Shown here in pieces: positions 41,677 to 50,881 of a stretch of DNA of 64,000 bases. A program made the position numbers and the translations under genes. The stretch spans positions 1 through 64,000 of the forward strand of contig NZ_VULZ01000015.1 of the NCBI RefSeq assembly GCF_009696445.1. Reading direction: 5' to 3'. The notes beneath the pieces are model-generated. The model did not search any database. It saw only the letters and a list, made by a program, of their open reading frames with translations, and was not told the origin of the DNA. This DNA comes from Porcincola intestinalis. Lineage in GTDB: Bacteria > Bacillota > Clostridia > Lachnospirales > Lachnospiraceae. Positions within the stretch are counted from its first letter, which is position 1, and every line of letters begins with the position of its first letter.

Positions 41677-41716
41677 GAGCCCGGCAGGCTGCATCACCAT
41701 GCAGTCTGCCGGGTTC
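41677..41716 (-). terminator. Terminator of the GH172 operon
   Basis: A stem of about 15 bp (CCCGGCAG-CTGCAT with ATGCAG-CTGCCGGG, one mismatch) followed on the minus strand by the CTCTTTTTG tract. It lies 23 bases past the last gene of the operon. Confidence 0.8.
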
Positions 41717-41738
41717 TTTCTTATAATCAGAACGATAA

Positions 41739-43022
41739 TCAGGATTTACGCTCATCCACGATATTCTGCGCACCAGCACAGAAACTGTCCATTGTAATAT
41801 CCCCAGCTATGTACTTTTGAAACAGCGTTCCCATACTCTTAATTCCGCTCATCGGGTTATCCGTAAGATACCGCGGAAGCAGTTCATAAGTGTTGACATA
41901 AGACCGGATCGCTTCAATATCCGGGATATCCAGCCTGCCTTTCCTTAGAATATCGAGTCTTGCCGGAGCCCTGTGAACGCAGTTGCTGTAATATTCCGCC
42001 CCTTCATCGCTTGTAATATATCGGATAAATGCCTTTGCGGCTTCCTTCCGAACGGAAGAATGGTTAATCGCAAGCTGCCAGGTCGCAATGATCGTCCTTT
42101 TCTCATAGAATGACGGAATATTGCTGACATGGATGCCCTTTCCGGAATATTTTCCGGAATTCAGAAATATATTCATCGCTCCGCTGTACATATAGACGCA
42201 TCCGTACCTGCCATCGATGAATTTCTGTTCCATCTGATCATACTGATCCAGCATCTGATCTTCCGGTGTCTGACCATTTTCCAAAAGCTCCTTCAGGTAT
42301 TGAACCGCTGCCCGGCTGTTTTCATCGTCCCAGTCCAGATAATTGCCGCCAAACAGATTGACTGTCTGGAAAAGATCATTGTATGCATAGGACTGTTCCC
42401 ACGCTGAGCCGTAAGCATATCGGTTCCTTCCATAATCGTATTCCAGAAAATGATCATACCGGTCCTTCGATCCCAGATCGGAAACCCCGGCTTCTTCCAA
42501 AAACTCCTGATTGACCCACAACATCATGATGTCCAGCATGTAAGGAGCGGAATACACCGTACCATTATAAGTGCAGACCTTTTGAAAATATGACTCCGGA
42601 AAGCTGCTTCTGATATCCTCTGGCAGCACATCGTCTCCCAGTGGCTCCAGGTATCCCTTCGGGATGAACTCCGATGCCATTTCGTCATTGATTGCAATCA
42701 GATCGATGTCCTGATTACCGGATGTCAGAAGGTTCGATATCTGCGCTTCCCTGCTTTCTGCATCCTGGGCGGTCGCTTTCAGATGGATCTTAATTCCCAG
42801 CTTTTTCTCTGCCTGCTCAACAAAATCCTGGAACTCTTTTACAGATGCGTCCGGAGTCAGGATTGTCAGTTCCCGCCCTGTTTCTGTTGTTTCCGTGGTT
42901 TCTGTTATCCCTGAATCATTTTCCATTCGGAACCTGCTCCGTTCAGATTGTCGGAAAACCAGAAAGACCACGAAACAGGAAACCAGCACAAGGACAATGG
43001 CAAGTCCTGTCTTTCCTTTCAT
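41739..43022 (-). CDS. Second, membrane-anchored substrate-binding protein of the GH172 locus
   Basis: A protein of 427 residues from the ATG at 43022 with AGAGGTG upstream. The N-terminus (GLAIVLVLVSCFVVFLVFRQ) is a single membrane segment that includes LVSC; it may be a lipobox, but the hydrophobic run after the Cys suggests a transmembrane anchor. The rest is an SBP family 1 fold and a paralogue of the binding protein at 46014: both share INDEM, WVNQ, YGSAWE/YGGSWE, NLFGG/NMFGG and IDGRYGC/IDGKYGC. It is the last gene of the operon, behind GH172. A role in signalling to the histidine kinase or as an alternative receptor is inferred. Confidence 0.85.
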   Translation of the reverse strand: MKGKTGLAIVLVLVSCFVVFLVFRQSERSRFRMENDSGITETTETTETGRELTILTPDASVKEFQDFVEQAEKKLGIKIHLKATAQDAESREAQISNLLTSGNQDIDLIAINDEMASEFIPKGYLEPLGDDVLPEDIRSSFPESYFQKVCTYNGTVYSAPYMLDIMMLWVNQEFLEEAGVSDLGSKDRYDHFLEYDYGRNRYAYGSAWEQSYAYNDLFQTVNLFGGNYLDWDDENSRAAVQYLKELLENGQTPEDQMLDQYDQMEQKFIDGRYGCVYMYSGAMNIFLNSGKYSGKGIHVSNIPSFYEKRTIIATWQLAINHSSVRKEAAKAFIRYITSDEGAEYYSNCVHRAPARLDILRKGRLDIPDIEAIRSYVNTYELLPRYLTDNPMSGIKSMGTLFQKYIAGDITMDSFCAGAQNIVDERKS

Positions 43023-43085
43023 ATTTTTCACCTCTTCGGCCCGCAGGATTCGCGAAGAACGCTCTATATCATGGCTCCGGCAGGC

Positions 43086-44186
43086 TTACCTTGGCCATCT
43101 GTCCTCCACTCCTGGAAGCTCCGGGAACGGCTCATGCGGGAGCTGCTGGTACCAGTATGCAACCGACGCGACGTCATCCTGTCTTTCAAACAGCCCCCTG
43201 TAACCGACGCCAATCTGCTGGATCGTCACGCGGATATCCTTGCTGAATGCAATCGGGTCCTCGATGTGCCACCTGTAAAACCCCCGCTGCGGCATGGTAT
43301 CATCGTTGTGATACAGGTTGTGCTCCGTGTCATGGCTGGAGTAATACGGATAGCCCAGATAAGGCGTGCAGTACTGCTGCTCAACTGTTTTTCCATTCTC
43401 CTGTCTCGCAAAGCTCCAGGAGCCGCCGAAATAATCCTCTGTACCAGTTCCGCAGATCGTCGGGTACTCCCGGTCACCATCCAGGTAGAACTTGACCTCT
43501 CCTTCTCCGTACCAGTATCGCTCCAGCGTAGTCAGTGCCAGATAGGTTCCGACATACTGTCCTCTTCCCTTCACTCCGTCCAGAATGGTGTAATCAATAC
43601 CCTTCTGGGTGATTTTCTCCCTGCGCCACTGTGCATGAAAATAGAGCGCATCCTCCGGGAGGGCTTCCACAAGGCTGTAGTCCACCTGGTAGAAAAAGGC
43701 CGGAATCGGGTTTTTATGCTGATTTTCCAGCTCAATCCGGGCACTCTTCCTGAACGGCATCTGGAAATAACAGTTCAGCCCCCGGTTCGGCACCACCGCG
43801 ATCGGCAGAGAATTGACCATGCAGGCTCTTCCGAACCCGCAGCAGAAGAAATCCCCAAGTGGTACCTCCACAGACGGAAGTGTCTCATCATCCCAGTAAA
43901 AGCGGAGCACCAGATCCCGCAAGACAAAACAATCTGCATCTGTCGTTTTGTAAGGCACGGTGATCCAGATGTGCCGAATGATGCCGGGACCTTCAATTGC
44001 CGCAAGATTCACCCTCGCGCCGGAAGGGATATCATGCAGGCAGGGTGCCCCCTTCCGGGACGGTCCAAGCCCGCTAGCCGCCATGCCGCCCCTGCCCTTC
44101 TCTCCGGTTGGGTTTTCTGCATTGATCGACCGGCTTTCCATATGTTGATCCAGAAACAAGTTTCCGAGTGATGTATATCCGCTCAT
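43086..44186 (-). CDS. Glycoside hydrolase family 172 (DUF2961) protein
   Basis: A protein of 366 residues. GH172/DUF2961 features: the N-terminal IPSGARVNLAAIEGPGIIRH, VEVPLGDFFCCGFG, GRGQYVGTYLAL, and GTGTEDYFGGSW, whose Glu250 is a conserved acidic residue of the family and the likely catalytic one. Known GH172 enzymes act on alpha-D-fructofuranosides (difructose dianhydride I) or alpha-D-arabinofuranosides. No signal peptide, so it would act in the cytosol on imported oligosaccharide. GGAGGCG precedes the ATG, which overlaps the permease gene by 4 bases. Confidence 0.92.
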   Translation of the reverse strand: MSGYTSLGNLFLDQHMESRSINAENPTGEKGRGGMAASGLGPSRKGAPCLHDIPSGARVNLAAIEGPGIIRHIWITVPYKTTDADCFVLRDLVLRFYWDDETLPSVEVPLGDFFCCGFGRACMVNSLPIAVVPNRGLNCYFQMPFRKSARIELENQHKNPIPAFFYQVDYSLVEALPEDALYFHAQWRREKITQKGIDYTILDGVKGRGQYVGTYLALTTLERYWYGEGEVKFYLDGDREYPTICGTGTEDYFGGSWSFARQENGKTVEQQYCTPYLGYPYYSSHDTEHNLYHNDDTMPQRGFYRWHIEDPIAFSKDIRVTIQQIGVGYRGLFERQDDVASVAYWYQQLPHEPFPELPGVEDRWPR

Positions 44187-45046
44187 GCCTTCACGCCTCC
44201 TGCCATAATCCCATCCATGATCTGCTTCTCGAAGATTGCGACGAACAATATGATCGGCATCAGAATGATCCAGCCCATCGCCGATGTCAGATCCCAGGGT
44301 ACGCCATACATATTATCACGAAGAGGAAGCTGGACGATAGCGACCGACAACACCTGAATATGATTTGAGTAGTACAAAGGTGTAAAGAAATTATTCAGAC
44401 ATGAGATAAAGTTGATGATGCAGACGGTTGCGATCGCCGGCTTCATCAGCGGCAGTATAATATACCGCATGCGCTGCCAGAATCCCGCTCCGTCAATCGC
44501 TGCAGCCTCCTCCAGTACAACCGGAATCCCCCCGACAAACCCTCTCAGAATCAGAATCGTGAACGGAACAATGCTGCTGATATACAGGATGATCAGTCCC
44601 GGATAGGTGTCAAACAGCCCGACTTTTCTCATGAATTCATACAGCGGCCTTGCCGTGACCACCTCCGGAATCAGCATCGTTGCAACAATGAACAGAAACG
44701 CCAGATTGACGCCCTTCCTGTCCCTGAACCGATAAAACCCGTAGGCTCCGAGGATGCAGATGAAGGTTCCCACGATCAACGTAACTCCGATGATAATGAT
44801 TGTGTTCCGGATCTTTTCAAGCAGGCCGACATGGCTCACCAGGAACTGGTAGCTCTCAAGTGACGGGTGCTTCGGAAGGTATTCAATGGGGGATTTGAAC
44901 AATTCCCCGGGCGGAGTAATCGAGGATATGAATATCCAGTAGACCGGCATCAGAACGACAAATGCAATCAGCGCAAAGACAACCCAGCGGATGATACAGA
45001 TTCCGATCTTTCCGGATGTTCCGTTACTGATCCTTTTTATTTTCAT
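44183..45046 (-). CDS. Carbohydrate ABC transporter permease (MalG type), GH172 locus
   Basis: A protein of 287 residues with six membrane segments and the EAA loop VLEEAAAIDGAGFWQRMRYI. AGGAGC precedes the ATG. It pairs with the MalF-type permease 11 bases upstream, and its stop overlaps the GH172 start. No ATPase gene is present in the locus; a shared sugar ATPase is expected elsewhere. Confidence 0.9.
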   Translation of the reverse strand: MKIKRISNGTSGKIGICIIRWVVFALIAFVVLMPVYWIFISSITPPGELFKSPIEYLPKHPSLESYQFLVSHVGLLEKIRNTIIIIGVTLIVGTFICILGAYGFYRFRDRKGVNLAFLFIVATMLIPEVVTARPLYEFMRKVGLFDTYPGLIILYISSIVPFTILILRGFVGGIPVVLEEAAAIDGAGFWQRMRYIILPLMKPAIATVCIINFISCLNNFFTPLYYSNHIQVLSVAIVQLPLRDNMYGVPWDLTSAMGWIILMPIILFVAIFEKQIMDGIMAGGVKA

Positions 45047-45057
45047 GGCTGCTCCTT

Positions 45058-45945
45058 TTATGTCTCAAACTTTTTACTTCCAGTAATTCTCATATTGATG
45101 AGTGAGAAGGCCATCATGATCAGGAACAATACAACCGCCATGGCAGATGCATACCCGATGTTCAGATTCGTGAATGCCTCTGTCGTGATTCGGTACGCTA
45201 TCAGCGCCGTATCTTCCCCTGGTCCTCCGGAAGTCATCGAATAGACAAGGTCAAATGAAGTCAGCCTCCACAGTGTGAATGGAATACAGAGTGTCGCCAC
45301 CCCCTTTGCGATCAGCGGCAGAGTGATTTTCGTAAAGCACTGTCTGGCGGAAGCGCCGTCAACCTTTGCTGCCTCATACAGATCCCCTGATATGAACTGC
45401 AGGTTCGACAATACCAGAATCGCAAAGAACGGAAGATCCTTCCAGAGATCCACCGCAATCACAGCTGCTCTCGCAGACCCCCTGTAGATCAGCCAGTTAT
45501 ACTGAAAGCTCGGGACAATCCTTCGGATCAGATCATTGATCAGGCCATAGTCGTTATTGAACGCCCACTTTGCGGCCATACCTGCGACGACAGAGGGCAT
45601 TGCCCAGGGAATCAGGACAATCGTCCGGAGGAACCTCTGCCCTTTGAACTTCATGTTCAGCGCCATCGCAAGCAGCACACCCAGTGTAATATGAAAAAAC
45701 ATCGAGACAAAGACAAAGATAACCGTAAACTGGATCGAGATCAGTACCTTCGGATCATGAAACATCCGGATATAATTCTCAAACCCGCAGAACACATTCT
45801 TTCCGGCAAGGAGCCGTATGTCAAAAAAGCTGTCCCTGATTGTCTTTGTGACCGGATATATCGTTGTAAATGCCCTCAGGATGACAACCGGAAGCACCAG
45901 CAGCCATGGAAGGAGAGCCATCGCCTTCGATTTGCTTCTGTACAT
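45058..45945 (-). CDS. Carbohydrate ABC transporter permease (MalF type), GH172 locus
   Basis: A protein of 295 residues with six membrane segments and the EAA loop LYEAAKVDGASARQCFTKIT. AGGAAGG precedes the ATG. It follows the binding-protein gene after a hairpin at 45971-46004. Lengths and motifs are normal for the family. The substrate is inferred from the GH172 gene in the operon. Confidence 0.9.
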   Translation of the reverse strand: MYRSKSKAMALLPWLLVLPVVILRAFTTIYPVTKTIRDSFFDIRLLAGKNVFCGFENYIRMFHDPKVLISIQFTVIFVFVSMFFHITLGVLLAMALNMKFKGQRFLRTIVLIPWAMPSVVAGMAAKWAFNNDYGLINDLIRRIVPSFQYNWLIYRGSARAAVIAVDLWKDLPFFAILVLSNLQFISGDLYEAAKVDGASARQCFTKITLPLIAKGVATLCIPFTLWRLTSFDLVYSMTSGGPGEDTALIAYRITTEAFTNLNIGYASAMAVVLFLIMMAFSLINMRITGSKKFET

Positions 45946-45970
45946 GTGATATTTCCTTCCTCCTCAGACA

Positions 45971-46004
45971 ACAGCCGGGGGCAGGATTTTCTGCCACCGG
46001 CTGT
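45971..46004 (-). other. Intercistronic hairpin after the GH172-locus binding-protein gene
   Basis: ACAGCCGG (45971-45978) pairs with CCGGCTGT (45997-46004), then one mismatch and a further 5 pairs (GGCAG/CTGCC) around GATTTT. On the minus strand TGTCTGAGGAGG follows, the SD of the next gene, without a U-tract. Confidence 0.65.
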
Positions 46005-46013
46005 ATGAAGATT

Positions 46014-47267
46014 TTACTGGTACTCCTCTACGTATCCCTGTGCCTGGGAGAGGAAGTCATCGATCGAGATCTCATCTCTCATATAGGACTGGAAGATCGT
46101 TCCCATCGCACTGATGAACTCCATTGTCTGCGGCAGCATCGGCCTTCCCTGTACGTTGCACTCCTTTGCGTATTCCGCGTACATCTTCTTGACAGGATTG
46201 GAATCCGGAACAATTTCCTCCGCCAGATCCGCCCTTGCCGGATAACGGTCAAAATACTTGTAGCTTGCCTCCATCCCGTCTTTCCCGGTCATGTACTGAA
46301 GGAATTTGACCGCAGCGTCCTTGTGTTCGGATGCGGCATTCAGGACATAGCTCCAGGAGTCTGTAAAGATGGATCTGCTTCCGTCCTCCGCGAAGGACGG
46401 AACCATCGCCATATGGATCTTGTCATCTCCGAGCATATCCGCATTCGCATAGTCGGTTCCAGTTCCCCACATAAACCAGCAGCCGTATTTTCCATCGATT
46501 GCCTTCGGATTCATCTGCTCATACTTGTCAGGAAGCTGGTCAAGAGAGGTATAACCCTTCTGGACAAGCTCATGAAGGAATTCCATCGCCTCCTTGTTGT
46601 GCGGATTTGTCCAGTCGTAGTAATCTCCGCCAAACATATTGACAAACTGTGCAATCTCATTGAATACATATGTTTTTTCCCATGATCCGCCATATCCGAA
46701 CCGACCGTTTCCGGAAACAGCTTCCATATACTTCATGAAATCATCCTTTGTGTCGATCGACTTGATGCCGACTTCATCCATAATCTGCTGGTTGACCCAG
46801 AATGCCAGGTAACCGGTATAAGACGGGACACCGATGACCTGGCCGTCCACGTTCGTAATCATCTGGTCGACATAGCCTTTAGCGAACTTGTCGCGGACGT
46901 CGTCCGTCATCACTGTGTCATTCAGTCCCTCCAGCCATCCGGAATTTTTGAATGTCGTACTCATCTCATCGTTGATCTCGATGATATCAACCGATGAGTC
47001 TCCGGTCGACAGCATGGTCGTAACCTTCTGCTGTCTCGTGTCAGAGTCTGTAGGTGCCGCAATGACATTAATCTTCAGCCCTGTTCCGCTCTCCACATCA
47101 CTTAGCCAGTCCTTGAATTCCGGATCTGTCGTCTGGATGGAATACAGTGTGAGATCATAGTCTCCTGACGCTTCTGTCGACTCTGCCATTGCCGGAACCG
47201 CTCCACAGCCAAGCGCCATTCCTGCACTTAATGCCAGACTGAGCATTCTCCCTGTTCTTCTTTTCAT
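46014..47267 (-). CDS. Carbohydrate ABC transporter substrate-binding protein, GH172 locus
   Basis: A protein of 417 residues, SBP family 1, first gene of the operon. The signal peptide MKRRTGRMLSLALSAGMALG contains a Cys after ALG, a poor lipobox, and then a good signal peptidase I site (VPAMA-ES); the processing route is ambiguous. The mature part runs DLTLYSIQTTDPEFKDWLSD, IIEINDEMSTTF, LAFWVNQQIMDE. It would deliver the oligosaccharide to the two permeases. GAAGGAGG precedes the ATG. The two-component genes are divergent, 203 bases away. Confidence 0.9.
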   Translation of the reverse strand: MKRRTGRMLSLALSAGMALGCGAVPAMAESTEASGDYDLTLYSIQTTDPEFKDWLSDVESGTGLKINVIAAPTDSDTRQQKVTTMLSTGDSSVDIIEINDEMSTTFKNSGWLEGLNDTVMTDDVRDKFAKGYVDQMITNVDGQVIGVPSYTGYLAFWVNQQIMDEVGIKSIDTKDDFMKYMEAVSGNGRFGYGGSWEKTYVFNEIAQFVNMFGGDYYDWTNPHNKEAMEFLHELVQKGYTSLDQLPDKYEQMNPKAIDGKYGCWFMWGTGTDYANADMLGDDKIHMAMVPSFAEDGSRSIFTDSWSYVLNAASEHKDAAVKFLQYMTGKDGMEASYKYFDRYPARADLAEEIVPDSNPVKKMYAEYAKECNVQGRPMLPQTMEFISAMGTIFQSYMRDEISIDDFLSQAQGYVEEYQ

Positions 47268-47470
47268 CTCGTTTCCTCCTTCTCAAAAAGAACTTTTTTC
47301 CGATGCATGTACAATACCGGATTTCCCGCCTGGCTGAAATGCAATTTGTTTATGTGTTTTTATAATCCGTTTTAGACTTTGTATAAACATCTTGAAATCA
47401 TCGTGGATACAGATAAGATGAATGCAGGATCGAAACGTACTCTGAGATAAACAATGAAGGGAGCTTCACA

Positions 47471-49285
47471 ATGAAAGATCAAATGGCCTCTTTCAGAAGG
47501 ACTGTTTGCAAAAGTTTTTCTTCCTATCATTCAAAAATCCTGCTTTCACTTCTGTTCTGCGGCCTTATCCCACTCGTCGGAACATCATTTCTTCTGATCC
47601 ACACGATCCGGAGCGGGAAAGAGCAGATTCTGGATGCCGTATACCAGTCCGATACTCAGCTGACCATGGAGATTGACAACCGCATAGGCCAGATCCAGTC
47701 TGTCATCGATTCTGTCCAGTACAGTATGTATGCCATCTCACAGACTCCCGCAGATATGCAGGAGAAAACAGAAGTGTCCAGCGTACGGAATACCCTGAGC
47801 CTGTACCAGTCTACCTTCAACCTGCTTCACATCTTCGCATTTCTCCCATCTGAGAATATGATCTCCAATGAGGGAATCTATTTCCTTCCCCTGGATGAAC
47901 TGGACCGTTTTGGAATCAGCAGCAGTACGCCGACTTCCTCCACCTTCTGGTTCTACCAAAAGCATATTCCGCTGCCCTATGTCCTGAACATTGACAAGAA
48001 AGACTATCACTCAATCGGCGCCGGATACATTCTGAGGGATCAAGTCAGCAAGGATATCCAGTATGCCTTTCTGGTCTACATGAATCCGGATGAACTGAGC
48101 TCCATCCTGTCCGGTTCATTCTCTGATGTCCGCATCCAAAGTTTTATAATGACGCCTGCGGGTCAGATCACTGCCTCCTCGGTTTCCGCTTCCGATGGCC
48201 AGATGGCAGATTCGTCTATCATTGCCTCTCTGCAGGAGACATCCGGCTCTTCTGTCAGAGTCCGGATGAATAGCGGAACAATCACCAGAATCTCCCCGCT
48301 TTCAAACGGATGGTTTCATGTAACAACCATCCGGAGTTCCTACGTTAATGAAAACCTGAAAGCAACATTGTTCTCCATCAGTCTGATTCTGTTCCTGACG
48401 GTTGCCTCGATTCTTCTGGTTTCTGCATTCCTGTCTCAATCTCTGACCTCCCGAGTCAGCCTGCTCTCGAAGGCCATGCGGGAATATAACCCGGCGGTCG
48501 GACTCTCTAAGAAAACGCAGACAGCACTTGGCTTCCGGAAGCCTTCCGGCATGCTTGACGAAATCGATGAGCTGAGTCACACCTTTCTCCGTATGGATGA
48601 TTCGATACAGTCCAGCCTGGCATCTATCATGGAGCTGTCCCTGTCCGGAGAGCGTCTCCGTTACAAGCTGCTTCTGGCACAGATTAATCCGCATTTTCTG
48701 TATAACATTCTTGGCACCATCCAGGTCTGCATTCATACCGGGAAGCCGGGCATCGCCGACCAGATGATTGCGGAGCTTTCCCAGTTTTACCGGCTCGCTC
48801 TTCGAAGGTCTACAGAAATGATCCGGATCAGAGACGAGCTTGAGATCGCCCGCCTCTACCTGGAACTTGAGAAAGCTTGTCATAATGGCCAGCTGACATG
48901 GCAATTTCACTTAGAGGATGGGATCGAGAATTACTATATCTGCAAATTTACGCTCCAGCCCTTCCTTGAAAACTGTATTCACTACGGGTACTCTGAAGCA
49001 GACAAATGTGTATCCATCACGCTCTCTGCAGTCTATCTGGACGACAAGGTTCAGATCACCATCCAGGATGCCGGATCCGGAATGTCTAAGGAAAAACTGC
49101 AGCAGCTTCGTGCAGTCATCGAATCCAGGAGTGTGGATTATTCAAAGAATTTTGGTATTGGGAGCGTCAGTTGGAGAATCTCGAGTCCCTCCTATGGAAA
49201 CGGTACACTGAAGATTGATTCAGCCCCTGGCGAAGGAACAATTGTGACAATCACAATTGACCAGATAGAGGAGTATTCAGAATGA
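47471..49285 (+). CDS. Sensor histidine kinase of the YesM/LytS type
   Basis: A protein of 604 residues. TM1 is at about 24-44, an extracellular sensor domain at 45-295, TM2 at about 297-320, then a HAMP-like linker. The His_kinase domain carries LLAQINPHFLYNIL with the phosphorylated His408, the N-box QPFLENCIHYG near 496-506, and DAGSGMS. YesM-type kinases sense carbohydrate outside the cell and act with an AraC-type regulator. AAGGGAGC precedes the ATG. It is divergent from the GH172 operon and coupled to its regulator by a 4-base overlap. Confidence 0.93.
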   Translation: MKDQMASFRRTVCKSFSSYHSKILLSLLFCGLIPLVGTSFLLIHTIRSGKEQILDAVYQSDTQLTMEIDNRIGQIQSVIDSVQYSMYAISQTPADMQEKTEVSSVRNTLSLYQSTFNLLHIFAFLPSENMISNEGIYFLPLDELDRFGISSSTPTSSTFWFYQKHIPLPYVLNIDKKDYHSIGAGYILRDQVSKDIQYAFLVYMNPDELSSILSGSFSDVRIQSFIMTPAGQITASSVSASDGQMADSSIIASLQETSGSSVRVRMNSGTITRISPLSNGWFHVTTIRSSYVNENLKATLFSISLILFLTVASILLVSAFLSQSLTSRVSLLSKAMREYNPAVGLSKKTQTALGFRKPSGMLDEIDELSHTFLRMDDSIQSSLASIMELSLSGERLRYKLLLAQINPHFLYNILGTIQVCIHTGKPGIADQMIAELSQFYRLALRRSTEMIRIRDELEIARLYLELEKACHNGQLTWQFHLEDGIENYYICKFTLQPFLENCIHYGYSEADKCVSITLSAVYLDDKVQITIQDAGSGMSKEKLQQLRAVIESRSVDYSKNFGIGSVSWRISSPSYGNGTLKIDSAPGEGTIVTITIDQIEEYSE

Positions 49286-50880
49286 GCCGGAATGTAATCA
49301 TCATAGATGACAACCAGTTTGCAATAGAGGGCATCCTGTCCCAGATTAACTGGCCAAGCCTTAACGCTGAGATAAAAGGGACCTTCAACGACGGGTATTC
49401 CGCAATCGAATATGCCCAGTCGCACGACATCGACCTTGTGATCTCCGATATCGAAATGCCCGGTATCAGCGGAATTGAACTTTGCTCCAGGCTGATCCAG
49501 ATCAAGCCAGATATCAGAATGATTCTGATCAGTGCATTTGACAAATTTGACTATGCAAAAAAAGCCATCCGCATCGGAGTCGTCGATTATATTGAGAAGC
49601 CGATCTCCTATCCATATCTTAGTGAAAAGCTTGCCTCCGTCTTTCGTTCCATGGATCAGGAGGACAGGACGCGTACCATCGTAGAGCAGAGCAAGCCCTT
49701 GATTCAGGAGAAGCTGATCTCCGACCTGATCGGTTTCTCCGGCGCCGAGGCGGAGGAACGGCTGTCCAGATATTCCCGGTATCTGAGTCTTGACTTCAAC
49801 TATTCCAGCTACTGTGTTCTCAAAATACGGATAGAGAATGCTGATTCCATCGAAAAAGACTTCGGCGTGCAGCGGTATCAGATGGACGTCATCTCTATCG
49901 AGGAATCCGCCCGCAAATCCGGCTCTGTTTTTGACTGGTTCTACTGCTACCACACGTATGACGCGGTGTACTGTATCATCGGACAGAATACAAACAGCAC
50001 CGAACACTTTCTGACCGTCATTCACAAGTTTGCTGACATCATCACCACAAATTCAGACGCAACTGCGGAGTTGAATATCGGAATCGGGACCATCGTTCCC
50101 CGCATCTCCATGCTTCATGAATCAGCTGAGAACGCGGAAGGCGCCCTGAAGTACCGTTTTTGCTTTCCGCATGACACAATCTATGATGCATATGACACGG
50201 AGAAGCACTCTTTCTCCTTCTTCCCTGAAAACGGACGCGACACCTCGGAGCTGTTCCAGCTGATCGCGTCCAAGAATACGGCTCAGATTCGTGTCTGGCT
50301 GCGTGATTACTTCGATGCGCTGGCAAAGGAGTGCACAGTCAAGAACATCCTGTTCTCGCGCATCCACATCCTAATCGGCGACATCATCCACTTCTGCTAC
50401 GAGGTCAACATCGATATCTCCGATATGGAGGAGGACATAACAAAGCTATATCGCCGCTTTGACCGGATCCACGACTATAACGAATTATTTGAGTGGATGT
50501 GCGGTTTCTGCCTGAAGGTCGGGCGCTGCCTCGATACCTCAACAGAGTCCTACCACGAGCATATCTGTTCACAGGCATCTCAGTTTATCAGCGAAAACTA
50601 CAGTGACAACACTCTTTCGCTCTCTGATATCGCCCGGCATGTCGGCATAAGCAGTGCCTATCTCAGCGCACTCTATAAAAAGGTGTACGGAAAGAACATC
50701 TTTGACACCATCACAAGCCTGAGACTTGAGAAAGCATGCCAGCTGCTTCAGCAGTCCACGCTCCCGCTGAAGGAAATCAGTATCCGCTGCGGCTACAACA
50801 ACCAGTATTACTTCAGCAACAGCTTCAAGAAGAAGTACGGTCAGTCACCCTCCCTGTACAGAAAAGCGGAAAACAATTAA
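49282..50880 (+). CDS. AraC-type response regulator of the YesN type
   Basis: A protein of 532 residues. The receiver domain (residues 1-125) has IIIDDN, the phosphorylated Asp56 (LVISDIEMPG), and the Lys of EKPISYPYL. A long central region follows. The C-terminal double helix-turn-helix of AraC (about 430-530) shows LSLSDIARHVGISSAYLSAL and ISIRCGYNNQYYFSNSFKKK. Phosphorylated by the kinase upstream, it would activate the divergent GH172 operon. Its stop is one base from the stop of the convergent GH18 gene. Confidence 0.94.
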   Translation: MSRNVIIIDDNQFAIEGILSQINWPSLNAEIKGTFNDGYSAIEYAQSHDIDLVISDIEMPGISGIELCSRLIQIKPDIRMILISAFDKFDYAKKAIRIGVVDYIEKPISYPYLSEKLASVFRSMDQEDRTRTIVEQSKPLIQEKLISDLIGFSGAEAEERLSRYSRYLSLDFNYSSYCVLKIRIENADSIEKDFGVQRYQMDVISIEESARKSGSVFDWFYCYHTYDAVYCIIGQNTNSTEHFLTVIHKFADIITTNSDATAELNIGIGTIVPRISMLHESAENAEGALKYRFCFPHDTIYDAYDTEKHSFSFFPENGRDTSELFQLIASKNTAQIRVWLRDYFDALAKECTVKNILFSRIHILIGDIIHFCYEVNIDISDMEEDITKLYRRFDRIHDYNELFEWMCGFCLKVGRCLDTSTESYHEHICSQASQFISENYSDNTLSLSDIARHVGISSAYLSALYKKVYGKNIFDTITSLRLEKACQLLQQSTLPLKEISIRCGYNNQYYFSNSFKKKYGQSPSLYRKAENN

Positions 50881-50881
50881 T

